Assembly: GCA_025526935.1 (NCBI GenBank)
Contig: JAHLKD010000035.1
Location: 186,001 to 250,000, forward strand
Direction of reading: 5' to 3'
DNA: 64,000 nucleotides
DNA from: Cladochytrium replicatum
Taxonomy: Eukaryota > Chytridiomycota > Chytridiomycetes > Cladochytriales > Cladochytriaceae
Shown: one piece after another, positions 33,113 through 45,224 of the stretch
How the letters are laid out: every line of letters begins with the position of its first letter
Position numbering within the stretch: the stretch's first letter is position 1
Position numbers and translations under genes: made by a program
Notes under the pieces: generated by a model
What the model was told of the DNA's origin: nothing
Databases searched by the model: none
The model's input: only the letters and a program-made list of their open reading frames with translations

Positions 33113-36100
33113 TTACATTTGTTTTGGCTGATGTGTGGAGGTACACCTAATATTGAATGCTGTCCGTCTGGGGCTATTATGAATCTTGCAATAATTAGGA
33201 ATGTTGTTTTGCTCCATATTTGTAAAACCATACTCATGTTCCAACACTGAACCAGGAAGATTGAAATGATGACTTTGACCATTCTGTACCTTTGTTGAAA
33301 CATGATCTTCTAAACCAAGGCTATTGCCATCAGATGGAAGTATATGTCCATGTTTGAATACAGTTTGAATACCAGACTTCTTCTGGTCAAGAATCATTGT
33401 AATTGGAGAAAATTTGGTATCTCTATTGCTTATTCCTGTTGTTTTCCTCCTGTGCTTCATTCCTACAGCAAGTTGGAGAATAGACTCAATTTGGTTGGTT
33501 TTGGATTTCTGTATATCATGCTTGAAATTATCATCTATTGACTAGCCAATTTTGAGCAATTGCATGGGAAAGCAATATATGTTGATGAAATTAATCTTAC
33601 GTTAGCAAATGTGGTCGAAGCTGGAAAATCTTTCATGTGTGATTTTTCTTGTGTGCTGACTTCATTCTCTATATGAATCTCGTTCAAAGTGTTAACATCC
33701 TCATTGTTGTTGATATCTGATTTTGATGAGGAAAAATATCCATCATTACTGCTTGCTGAGTTAAAAGGCAGGGATTTTCTTTGAATATCATGAAGCTTTG
33801 ATAAAGTTACTTTTCTGACTCAAACAAATAATGTGTTTGTTACCTTATAGTGAAGAAGTTGATCAGATGCCAAATACTTTTCCATCTCAGAGTCAAATTT
33901 GTTCTCCATATTGTTCACACCTGCAAGCCATTCTTCCATTTGCCTTTTTTCTTTTTTTTGTTATTTTTCAATTAGTCTTTGAATGTTTCGAACAGTGTAG
34001 TAATTACCTGCTAATTCCTTCTGGTGGTCATATTTTACTTTCTTGTACAATTTCCGTGCACAATAGCCTAGATAATCTCAAAACCTGTCCAAATTTTTTA
34101 TTTGTGCTAACCTCTCCAAACGCTTTGGATTATAGTTGAAGCCAGACCCATAAATTGAAGCACTCTATCATCCAGAAGATGATTTTTAACTCTTTTCCAA
34201 AACCTTTGGATTGTGACAATAGCTTAATTGCAATACAACCAATTTTTCAGTAAGCCCAAGGTTCCTGGATTGAATTAGGTTATCAATACCTTTTTGGAAT
34301 TTTATCTTTCGTTTCTTTGCTAACTTTCTCCTCCAAAGCGATTGTAAAACTACTACAGCAGGAGCCCTAATAGTTGAATCAGTGGTTAAAATTTATATCT
34401 CTCTTTATGCTCTCACGTCATTCTTAGTTGAAAATCTTCATTGGTACCGACTATAGCAACATCCCTTGAAACAAAAGTCAAACTCCCTGATTGTCTTTGG
34501 TTGTAATATATTTGGCTTACATTGTTATTGGTGAATGATATACATTATCGTTTAGCATTGTTCTTGTTTGGCTAATAATTGATATCAATGCGGAGAGTCT
34601 CTTGGTTCTCTCAAACACATTTCCAATATTATTCTGAGTTGGATTTGAAACTGCTGAGTTGTGTTTGTCAGGAATAATTGCTTCCACAGCATCAGTTATA
34701 TATTCAAGAAGAGGCTCCCGTCGTGGTCCTAGCATCTGTTGCACGTTCTATAATTTGAAGAATAAAGTAAGTAGCTGGATTATTCTATTTTGATTGACTG
34801 ATAATACATTCTCATGAGTGCAGAAAATCCTCCGGTATGCAGCATAAATATTGGATGAATTTTTGATGGCAAATCTTAAACACGAGTTGGAATTGTTTCA
34901 ATTTGGGGGACAATGCATTGTTTTACCGATTAGATGAATTTGTCATAAACTGGTCTAAGAAATCAAGAGAGCTGCGATAAAAGTGCAAAATTTTTAAGGG
35001 ATGGTGATTTGTTAATACAAGATGCTCTGTAATATCTGTGATCCCTATTCGCTTTTTCAAGGAGTGGATAACCTATTATCAGCCACTCACGTGAGTTTAG
35101 TTAGCCGAGAAGCGAGGTAGATTGTACACACTTTCACATTTAGATAAAGGCATTGGATCCAAAAATTGAAGTCTACTGCAGTGATGATTGGATTGTCTGA
35201 TAGATCTAAATTCTTTAAATTTGTACACACAGATATACAAATTAAGTCTTGAACAACTTAACACAATTTCAATATCTGATAAATTAAATATTAGCAGCAA
35301 ACAAACCATTCAAATTGTTCGCGTGGAGATTTAAATTGACTAAATTGAAACAGAGTGCCAAAGGTTGCACATTTGATATTCTGTTGAAAGACAGATCCAG
35401 TGAACGCAATAATGGCAACCATGAGATCCAATCCACTCGTCTGAATGGAAATAGTGATTAAATCTTTCTAGAAATATAGTAACAAACTAACCCAAGCATA
35501 TTCTGGGATAACCGCAGCTCACTTAAAGCACTGTTTAAGATAACTGGTGTGGCAGAAAGCATGTTTTCATTCAGAACAATGCACTGGAGGGACTGACAAT
35601 TCGCCAATACACTCATATCATTCTCCATTAGCCCATTGGAAGATAAATCTAGATATATAAGTAAAGAGAGTTGCCCCAAGCTTGATAGTGAGGAAAACTA
35701 TCTTTTATTAGATGTATTTATTTGATCCATCCATAAATCCAAACCTTTGTTTTTGCAAGTAAAAGAACGTAGATATTTTTAGATAGTTCAAGTGTTGTGA
35801 GTGGATTATCACTTAAATCTAAGTATTCAAGTTCATCAAGATTTGTTAATCCATTTATATTTGCAAGTTGATTTGAAGCCATTATCAAAGTACGAATGCC
35901 CGACATCTTTGATACATCCTAAGAAACATAATCTGTGACGACATGAAATGGAAAGAAGCAGGGTTTCAGGTTACTGTAGAAGTAAGTCGATTATTCTGAG
36001 TGAATTATAAGGATTAATTAATACTCTATGCAGCAGTCTTGTACACATTCACCTGAATACTCAAATGCTGAAGATAGTCCAAATACATTAAACTGCTGAT

Positions 36101-37963
36101 ATCTGAGATTTTATTATTGTCAAGGACTAAATGTCGTATGTTTGAGGCTGCTGATAAGTCGGGAACCTGGAAGCCAAACATTTCAATTCATTTGATGTCA
36201 GAAAAGGAAAGCAAATTTAGTAGCCTTACAGTATCCAATTCCTTTCCTTCAAGAAGTAGCAATTTCAAATCCTGTAAATTCTCCGATCTGGTTCCAAGCA
36301 GTACTGCTTGCTGTTTCAATGCCTGAGAAAGCAATGCTTGATCCCTTTTATGTCTTTTTTCCTTTTCACTTTTTTGACCATCAAGTTCATCTGATGCTTC
36401 TGAATTGAGTAGAGCATTGTATTCTTCTGCTTGCTGGAGTTTTCCATACAATCTTTCAATACTCTCACAAAACTCAGCGTCTCTGCTCCGCAACTCCTGG
36501 ACTAATCTATTTTCTGTTTGAAGATCGTCCACTTTTTTCAAGTATTTTTCGCCAAGAGTTTCAACTGCTTCTTGCTGTTTATGAGCTTTTGTTTCCAGCA
36601 TCTTTCCAACAGTTGCTGCGCGCTGCAGCAAGAGAACTTGTCGATTTTTCTCTCGATCAAGTGCAATTTTGAGATCATTGTTTATGACGTGAAGTAATTT
36701 TTCAATTTTTTGATGCAGTTCAAGTGTTCTGCTCTTCATTTCTCGTCCCACCCTTGACATACCGGCCATTGTAACAGCATTTGCATCAATCTTGTACTGA
36801 AGCTGTTTGTTTCTTTCTTGTTCTTGTTTGATCATAACTTGAAGTTCATCTACTTCACGGTCAGTGTGGTTTTGAAACTCTTCAAACAACATTCTTTCAG
36901 TGCTTAAAGAAAGCTGTTGCAAGCTCAGTAGAAGGGCACATTCAGTCAAGGTAATATATAATACCTCACCACTCAAGCTCTCTAAAGGCTGACCTTCTGT
37001 GCTATCTTTATCTGATTGTGGTATGGGGACAGTAACAGACCGTGTGTGAGAAAGATTGTCACTGCTGTTCGACTCTACTTGAGAAGTTGTAATACTTCTT
37101 TGTCGAGGAGTTGATGATTCACGTAATTTGGGGGAAAATGCTCTTATGTTTCGAAATTGAACATTTTGAAATTGCTCGTATCTGAGATTCTTCAGCATAT
37201 CTCCCTCTTGCGTTTGTGTTATGTCTAACGTACTTCAGACTGGTTAGCTGTCTTTGATAAGCAGAGGTGATTTGCATTATACCGAAGACGTTCCTCAAGT
37301 ATAGTTCGTTCATTCTTCATGTACTCCTCGAGGTTAAAGTTGATCGAGTCTTCAGACTTTATGTGTAAATAAGTGAGTTCACAACAGCAGATGAATGATG
37401 TCTCCAACTTACATCAAATATATCGTCTTGCTCCAGAATATTTGTTTCTTTAGCTGTTGTACTTTCTGGAATTATGACCACTTGGTCCAGACCACTCTCG
37501 GAAATATCAACTATTCTGTCTGTGAGTGTGCCATCTCCCAGCAACAAATCATCTGACTCGACTTCCAACTTAGAGAATGATGTGAGCCAAAAGAATTTCA
37601 CAATTACCGAGTGAGCTTACATCTAGATCGAGCTCCGGTTCTTGACCAGGGACAGACATGATCGCAAGAAGGTCTTTCCACGATTTCATTTGCTGTAACA
37701 TGCCATTCTTAAGCTCTGCAGTGTTACATTTATCTTGCATTTGATACCTCCAGCTCTATCTCTGGTTCGTCACCTGGAGTGGAAACCAGTGGGATGTCGG
37801 TTGTTCGGAACGTGTCATTCTCCATTTCAGATGTGTGGGCGTCATCGCCGCCATCCTCTGGGGATGACCCATCATCATATATGACGCCTTCTCGAATAAG
37901 AACTTCATCTGGATCATTCTCTGATCCCTCAGAGAGTTCCAACACATCGATGTTGTCATTCAT
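33113..37963 (-). CDS. Coiled-coil / leucine-rich-repeat / IQ protein, LRRIQ1-like
   Basis: Many small exons in AT-rich sequence. Order from the N-terminus: acidic region (MNDNIDVLELSEGSE, DGSSPEDGGDD), coiled coil (37000-36250; ELQVMIKQEQERNKQLQYKI, KSRTLELHQKIEKLLHVINN), then about eight LRRs (36180-35110; IRHLVLDNNKISDISSL, IRTLIMASNQLANINGL, LEYLDLSDNPLTTLEL, LIYLDLSSNGLMENDM, LRSLDLSFNRIS), then an IQ-type calmodulin motif at about 34366-34301 (VLQSLWRRKLAKKRKIK), and a Ser/Asn-rich C-terminus. This order resembles metazoan LRRIQ1, a protein of ciliated lineages. The product name is inferred from architecture only. It starts 71 bp downstream of CDC27. Several intron borders, notably near 37230, are unresolved, and the stop at 33113 is tentative. 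Confidence 0.6.
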
Positions 37964-38034
37964 GTTCTCGATTACAGCTTGATGCCAGCGCAGCACGCGT
38001 TTCTTTATTCTTAACCAAAAAAATATTGAAAAGG

Positions 38035-40742
38035 CTAGTCAATGAACTTCATAATATCACCCCGAAGTTCTTGTTCATCACCGTTGAATACGGATTCTAA
38101 GATAGTAAGTTTCGTCAGGTGATGCATGTTTCGATAGATAATCCCTTACCGATTGCATCCTTTACCAATCCGCAGCTCCTTGCGCTGGAGTAGTCCTGGG
38201 CCATGGTGTACGCCAAAATGGCTTTGCTTCGATCCCCAATTGTTTGGTAGATTCGCCCCATAACGAAATGCACATTGCATTCGCTCATCGATGTTTCCTT
38301 CAATTGTTCAAGAATCTCGAGGGCGTCCTTCGCAAGGAGATATCGGTGAGACGAAAACGGACACAGCTTTTTTCAAAGTGATTTTACTTGGTAGCGAGTG
38401 AGATTCATCAAGCACACTGCTTTGCGGAACTGAAGCATTGAGTTTCGTGGATGTATCGCTTCGGCGGCCAAGTACAACGCCAACGCTTCCTCCATTTTCC
38501 CCCGTCTTTGTAGTGTCTACTAAATTTCAGTCAGCAATGGACTCCCCGACACGAATGCGTGCCAGACTTACCATTGCAGTGTACATCAATATGACAACTG
38601 AATGTCGATTGATCTCGAGTGCAGTCCGGAAATGAAATTCGGCAAGCTCAAGTTGCTCTTGCTCGTAATAGGCATAACCAAGTCCATACCTAACATGAAC
38701 ATCAGAGATAGCAGAATTTTGCAAGAAGAAGGTCACCATGCGTTGTAGTGACGGTCATCCACACGGACCGCCTGACGAAAGCACCCGAGAGCCTTTTCGA
38801 GGTCATCCATGGCTATGTATTCGTGACCACACAATGTATATGCATACGCAAAATGAGGATCCAGTTGGAGTGCACGACGGAGAGCTTTGATGGCATCCGC
38901 ATGCTCTTGCCGCAAGCTGAAAGAGTTTGCCACCGCACACCTAGAAAAAAGGTGAGAAGATTCTCCTCGAAGTTTCAGAGTTTGAAGGCGCACCAAGCTT
39001 GAGGCGACTTTCGATTTGCTTCGACAAGCTCGTGCGCGAGGTAGCTGAGCTGAACATCCTTCTTCAAGTGCCATAGAGCAGATGAATACAAATCCATATT
39101 ATCCATTCGAAACGGATCGAGCTCTCTTCTCGGCGTTACTAAACGGCTTCAAATATTTGGCACCTAAACGTACCTCATTCGCTGAAATGCATTTTCGGCC
39201 TTCATTCGATGCGGAGGTTAGAAAGTGATTAAATGTCAACATTTTTGGAATCTACTTGAGTATATTGAACCATTTCAAAATGTGCCCGGCCAATCTAGAA
39301 TGGTTCAGGCACGTAAGTAAAGTAATCAAAATAGCATTTTCTTAATACCTGACTCAGAACCCAACCAGTCGAGTACTGTCCAGTTTCTAGTATGTCAAAC
39401 GCCCGTAGAGCATCCTCACAACGGTAATCGCACAAAGCATCATAACCGTGGGCAAGTGTTCGAAGCAGCAAACTAAGATGCTCCAGCATTTGAGCTCCGA
39501 CCTCACTGCTCCACATGTCATCTGTGTCCGGTTCATCTGTGTCCATCTATCCAGTATTAAGCAATCAAATCGGTGAGTTCCACCATATCATACATCTTGT
39601 GTTGTTGTTGCTGGTATTTTCGAACTATCTGCTGGTGGTGGTCGTGTCCTTTTTCGGTCCCTCGCAGCAGTTGTTCCAAGCGGACGTGCCTTCCGTTAAG
39701 ACAAAGTTCAAGACAGTGTGTTACATTTGTGTTACAGGCATTACTTTGGGGATTCCGGATGATATCATCGTGGTGTTTGCACTTGGAGGTCCAGATGAAG
39801 TAAGACGCGTACTCCGACGTAAGCTAGTGAAAGAATCGACCCCATGCTGTCGGGAAGAGATCATTGCGGCGGAGTCGCTAGCACTGCGGGCGGAAGAAGA
39901 CTGAGTTGAGCTGGCTAATTGGGTTGCCTAAACGCGCGTTAGTTTGACCAAGAGAAGATAGATGAAACATTTACTTTTGATGTATTCAATGATGATGCAG
40001 AACGCTTTTTTTGGATTGATACTGGCGGTAGTGTGCTTGTGCTGTGACTTCCTCTACGAACAGCTTCCTTCAGTTTGTCTGGTGCGAATAAAGCGTCGAT
40101 TGATACGTCGCCACTCTTATGCTTCCCTGCGTACAAAGTAAGCCTGAGAATCGGCTCTCCTGCTGGACATACCAAGCTCTGCCAGGTTCTTGAAACTGGT
40201 CCAAAGAAACGCATTTTCGTTAAGCGATCGCTCAAAATACTGCTTTGCTTCTGCATGGCGATCAGAGTTCCTGAGAATAAACGACGATGTCAAATACAGC
40301 TAGGTTCACGCAAACAGATGAACCGACCGACAAATTTGACCCAGCAGGCAAAGCACCGATCCACGATCCACGTCTTCAAGTAAAAAACGTGTTAAGAGTG
40401 CACAGAACGATTCTACTGCATCATTTAAACCTCACCGTCGGCATCGATAGGGCAGTGGAGCAAGTCAGTCAATACAAGTTCAGCCTCTGGGCCCCTGTTA
40501 AGATCAATCAAGATCCGTGCCAATAGATATTTCCCTGAGTCGATCGAGCAGCTTTTGAGAGTTCCGCAGGCCGAATCAAGTTTCCCGCAAGCGTAATAAG
40601 AGCAAGCGAGCAGATAAGATGCGTGCGGGTTGGTGGGGAAGTAAGCGACCAAGCGCTCTCCTAGGAACACTGCATTCTCGAACAGGAAGCTGGACAGAGA
40701 AGAGCGAATTGCGGTAGAAAGAAGAGCGAAGGTTGGATGCAT
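38035..40742 (-). CDS. CDC27: Anaphase-promoting complex subunit 3 (Cdc27)
   Basis: Apc3/Cdc27 is the TPR scaffold of the APC/C ubiquitin ligase that binds the IR tails of coactivators. The N-terminal TPR block has SFLFENAVFLGERLVAYFPT, ASYLLACSYYACGKLDSAC and IDSGKYLLARILIDLNRGPE. The middle is a Ser/Thr-Pro linker as in orthologues. The C-terminal TPR superhelix has DPHFAYAYTLCGHEYIAMDD, RHYNAWYGLGYAYYEQEQLE and LAEFHFRTALEINRHS, the segments most conserved in Cdc27, then VHFVMGRIYQTIGDRSKAIL. The last exon (38035-38101) encodes ESVFNGDEQELRGDIMKFID. The ATG at 40742 (MHPTFALLSTAIRSSLSS) is chosen because homologues begin at this helix. Confidence 0.93.
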
Positions 40743-40962
40743 GTTTTTGGATGACGACGCCGCGAAACCAAGCGGGGACAACAGGGGGATCGAGCTGTCC
40801 GAGAGATGGGCAGAGAGGTGTGCCTCAGTGCTTGCTGATCCGCGCGTTGTATCCATCGGCAAGAGCGAATTTGAGTCCGGCTTCAGTTTCAATTCGATTT
40901 CAATTTCAGGAGGTGAACCCAGACCTACCGCGCCACTGCAGGGTGTGTGTTTGAGAACAATA
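40743..40962. promoter_or_regulatory. Divergent CDC27-RhoGEF promoter region
   Basis: 220 bp between the two start codons. The minus-strand frame of CDC27 stays open through much of it, so a longer CDC27 N-terminus starting further upstream cannot be excluded. No specific site recognised. Confidence 0.4.
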
Positions 40963-43900
40963 ATGGCTACGGAGAAGGTGTTGTCGTGGTAAGCAGCGGT
41001 GGAAGAGGGCATGGCGCACGGCTGTTTGGCTAAACTTGCTCTTGCTTTTTGTCAAGCTTGCAGCTTATCGACTCGATAGCTGAAGAGGTGCAGAAGCTCG
41101 AGTTGGACTTGTCACAAGGTGCCACCTAATAACTGCACATTTGCCTTCCCCTAAAACTCACCAACTACTCGCTCAGTACGCGAATCTGACCTTACGGAGC
41201 TGAACTTGGGCAACAAACTCAAAAATATTCGAAAAGTGAAGTATCTCTGTGTTCAACTTGAAGATGCGATTGTATCCTCCCGCACAAAAGGGAAGAAACC
41301 GTCTGCCGCGAACAACCCGGCACTGTATGTGTCAGAAAATTACAGCGACAATGAGTTTACCTCGGTAAATGGAGGCTTCGGCTCAGCCGTCATAGCCGAG
41401 TCGGGTTCTTTGGGAAAACTCGACCGAGGGTTCGCAATTGACATAACAGACTCGCCGATTGATGCAGTCCCTGCCGCTTCCATCCCTGTCCCTTCCTCTC
41501 CTCTTTCTGATGGCCATCTGCCGAAGCGGAGGACAAAGTCCGTTCCGACAGACATTCCCAATCCGTTCGGCACAACTGACACGTCAACCGCTCCCGACGG
41601 AGCTGTAGAAGTTGAGAACGATCATAAAGAGAAGCTTCAGAGAGCGAGGACTACCGGTGGGCGGTCACCACCGCTTATGGATTTGAAGTCTTCAAAGTCT
41701 TTGCCTGGGAACGCACCAACTCATCAACAAAATTCGAATGATGCCGATTTCAAATTCAAGCCTGTCACGCCCGAAACATTTCTTGAGGACTCCGTATACA
41801 TTGCGGCGAAAGATTATGTTGCTCCGAAGGATAGCGATCTGCACACAAACCTCCGCATGGGTGACAGAGTGCACGCCCAGTTTTACGACGGAAGCATGGT
41901 CTTCGGAAAAAACCTTGCAACAGGCGTCGAGGGATGCTTCCCCTTGAATGTAATTGTACCACCCGAAGAGTTTGCAAGCCTTGTGAACTCCCAATTGCCA
42001 CCTTCGAAGAAAGTTACAGTGAAGGATGTGAGACCATTGGGAAAGCACGTTTCTCAAATGTCATATGCGCCCCTCAACGATGATGAAGTTGTACACCAAA
42101 TCGGGGATGAGATTCAGGTCACGGCGTGGCTAAACGAAGATACCGGCCTTGGAATCAATATGAGGACAAGAGAGCAGGGCTTCTTCAGAGCAGACACTAT
42201 TAAGTTCAAAGGTGGCGAATCGAATGTCGACCTGTCGGTCGATCTCACTCAATCACCTGAGCCAGCTCGGCCCATACACCACATGCCTCCAATGAATAAT
42301 CGGCTTCCTAGTCGAACTTACACACACGCATACTCTGCGCCCGCCGCAATTGCATATCCTGATCCGGCAAACAATCCAATCACAGATGATGAAAACATTC
42401 CTGTTGGCATCCCAATTATGCGCAGAATTGAAAGTTTGAACTACGGTCATGACGGGAAGTCCCCCGCTTCTGTCGCTTCACCTATGTTTGGAGGTGGCAT
42501 CGATGTACGTAATCCAACTGTTGGCTCGAATATGAACATTCGACATGCCGGCATGCATGATCGCGACACTATATTGGCGACAATTGCAGCATTCCAGGTA
42601 AGACTCTTGCTTCTATGTTGAATTCTCTCATGTGTTTCCTATTTGATTTAGAATGATTACGCTGCTGCACTAAAGATCCACATGACCACGCTGGAGGATA
42701 TGAAGAGGGATGGAAAGGATGTTCCGCTTGATATGGTGAGAAAATTGCTCCCTTCCATGTCTCCACGTGCTAAATTATTTCAGGAACTCGATGTTTTACG
42801 CAGAATGACACTCCAGGTGGCGACGAACTCCCCGTCCTTTGCGGGGGGCGCACCCCCGTCGCCAAATCCGAGGTATTGTCGTTTCATTTATATGTTCTGC
42901 AGTATAAGTACTAACGCCTTCATGGTTCATAGTAATGACGTATCGCCTCGTTTTCCCATTCGACAACAGACCACTCCAATTATGAACCAAGCTCCAGCCG
43001 CCATACCACGTCCGAGAACTTACGCTGTTCCAGGGTCAAATTATCAACATGTTCCCGAGCGTCCAGTTGAAATGCAAACTCCGCCTAGCCCGCCGCAGCC
43101 AATGGTCAAGCCTGCGCCTACTAAACCGATTCAGCCCGAAGTGGTGATATCCGTCCCCAATATTTCAGTTAATGATGGTCAAGAAGTAGCTTCTACGCCA
43201 CAACGTAACCAACCAGTCGCGCTGCCGTCAATCAGCGGATCAGTTGCACTTCCTTCCATCAGTGGCTCTGTAATGCCGTCAATCAGCGGATCGGTTGCAC
43301 TTCCATCCATCAGCGCCTCCGTTGGACTTCCGTCTATCAGCGGATCCATTGCCAATTCTGCAAACTTGACCAAAGATCAAAGAAGGGCCACCGATCTTCG
43401 GACCAAGATGGTCTCGGTTATAGAGGAGCTGTATCAGACGGAGAAGAACTACGCAAACGACCTCGGTGTACTTATGGAGGTTAGTTGAATCTCACTCTAT
43501 TATTTTTGTGCCCTGTATCAACCTTCGTGTTTTAGCGCGTTGTTACACCTGTGCGTGATATTCCGACGCCTGGAAGAGCCACGTTGTTTAGAGGAATCAA
43601 GGAGCTTGAAGATCTATCAAAGACGATGTGCGCAACTCTTGAGAGGATTGGAGATCCGGCGAAGCGAGACCCCCAAAAGATGGAGAGTGCTCCCCAGATT
43701 GTAGCTGCAGTCTTCCTGCGAAACGTTGAAAACTGGGGAAGTTACGTTGAGGTTAGGTGAAAGCAAACATAAAAATGGACTTGTTCTTAGAGTTTTGTCT
43801 ATTTAGTACGTCAAGCACTATTCTGTGTGCAAGCAAACCATTCGCGAACTGCAGGATCAGCAAGGTCCTGCCGGTGAACGTTTCCGAGCCATTCTCAAAG

Positions 43901-45078
43901 TTAGCTAGCATACCAAGTTGCAAGAATTGATCCTCATAGCTACTGCATTGTTTTATTGTTCTAGGACCTGGCAAAGTACGGGAAGAAAGATATCGATGCT
44001 TATCTCATTCTGCCCATTCAACGTATCGGGCAATATAAGTTAATCTTACCAAGTAAGTTCACCACATTCAGGATTGAGCAACCAGTAACAGCTCGATGAT
44101 TTCAGGGTTGAAAGAGTGTGTTGATGAGGGAACCACAAGAGAATGGTATAAATTCGTGCTCCATGCACGTTATTCATCGTAATAACTCTATTTCGTTTAG
44201 CATTGACGCAGCGGCTCTGTTTATGTCTGAGGTGCTTGATCGGTGAAATAGCCCCTTTTCAAATGCTCAAAATGACATTGTTTTAGATCGGAAAAATTCT
44301 CAACCAAGCACAGAAATATGAGGAGTCTATGCAAAAGATGTTCAAGGTTCTCAAGCTTGTCAAAGGGTGTCCGGTAAGAGGCAAAACCACCCTTTCCAGT
44401 GTATCAGTGCTCAATGCAAACCATCAAGCCCGACATTGTGTCTGCCACTCGACGTACTTATGTGAACGAATTTGATGCCAAAAATGTCGAAAAAAGTGGT
44501 TTGGCTTTCCGCACGGGGAGCCGGCGATTGGAGTCTGCTATGTTTTACTTGTTCTCGGATTGTTTCTTGATTTGCTCTCCGATTCCATCTCGAGGAACTG
44601 GATATTCTTACCAGTTCGCTGGGCGAATTGTGCTCACAGCCGTTACCGTTTTGGAGGACAGTCCTTCTCCCGATCATGGTATTTTAATCGTCCACTTTTA
44701 ACGTCACGATTTATTTGACTGATTCATTATTGACCAGTGACGCTTTTCGTGGAGTCGGACGAAGGATACAAGCTTTCATTCAGTGTTCAGCCAAAGGTCC
44801 GACAAACCTTCATAAGCTTCCTGCAAACCGTGAAACCGAGCAGTTCGTCTCGGCCCGGTGCTCAAACAAACTCTTCGGAAAACGTGTTTCCAAATGGCGG
44901 TGGTGATTCTAAGGGTTCAGTTCTTGAGATGGTGGTAGAAGAAAGTGCGGGCACCAGCGTTGGTAGTCAGGCCTCTTCGCACTTGACTGTTGCACAGGGT
45001 GGTGGCAGTAGCGTCGGAGGAGGCGGTTTCCTTAGCGGTATCAGGCGTCAGGTCTCAACTTCAATGTTTTCGCACTAG
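40963..45078 (+). CDS. Rho guanine-nucleotide exchange factor, SH3-SH3-DH-PH
   Basis: Begins MATEKVLSW; an intron then joins to a short coiled coil (IAEEVQKLELDLSQ). Two SH3-like domains follow at about residues 230-295 (VYIAAKDYVAPKDSDLHTNL, GDRVHAQFYDGSMVFGKN) and 310-375 (MSYAPLNDDEVVHQIGDEI). After a Pro-rich linker with PSISGSV repeats comes a DH domain, about 700-900: IEELYQTEKNYANDLGVLM (CR1), VVTPVRDIPTPGRATLF, and YLILPIQRIGQYKLILP (CR3), the hallmark of Dbl GEFs for Rho/Rac/Cdc42. A PH-like domain follows (FYLFSDCFLICSPIPS, VTLFVESDEGYKLSF). The tail is Gly/Ser-rich. About ten exons. This architecture suggests a cell-polarity or cytoskeleton regulator; which GTPase it serves is not visible. 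Confidence 0.9.
43213..43353 (+). repeat. Coding tandem repeat PSISGSV in the RhoGEF linker
   Basis: Five successive 24-27-bp units encode variants of LPSISGSVA (last copies LPSISASVG and LPSISGSIA). One unit lacks a Leu codon, shifting the spacing but not the frame. The segment sits in the disordered linker before the DH domain. Confidence 0.85.
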
Positions 45079-45224
45079 TGAATAGCAGATGTATCGTTTA
45101 TCTCATATATTTTGTAACCTGTGCTGCTGATTTTGAACTCTGAAGTCACCACAACCACCACCAAAGTGCGACTAATGCCAAAACGTTTGGCACAAATGAT
45201 ACAATATGTTGGCTCGACATCAAG

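Noticed and set aside
39515-39904. A 129-codon plus-strand open frame with a hydrophobic start
   Set aside because: It lies antisense to coding exons of CDC27: the minus strand encodes the Ser/Thr-Pro linker and the exon MDTDEPDTDDMWSSEVG in good continuity, so the plus frame is a shadow.
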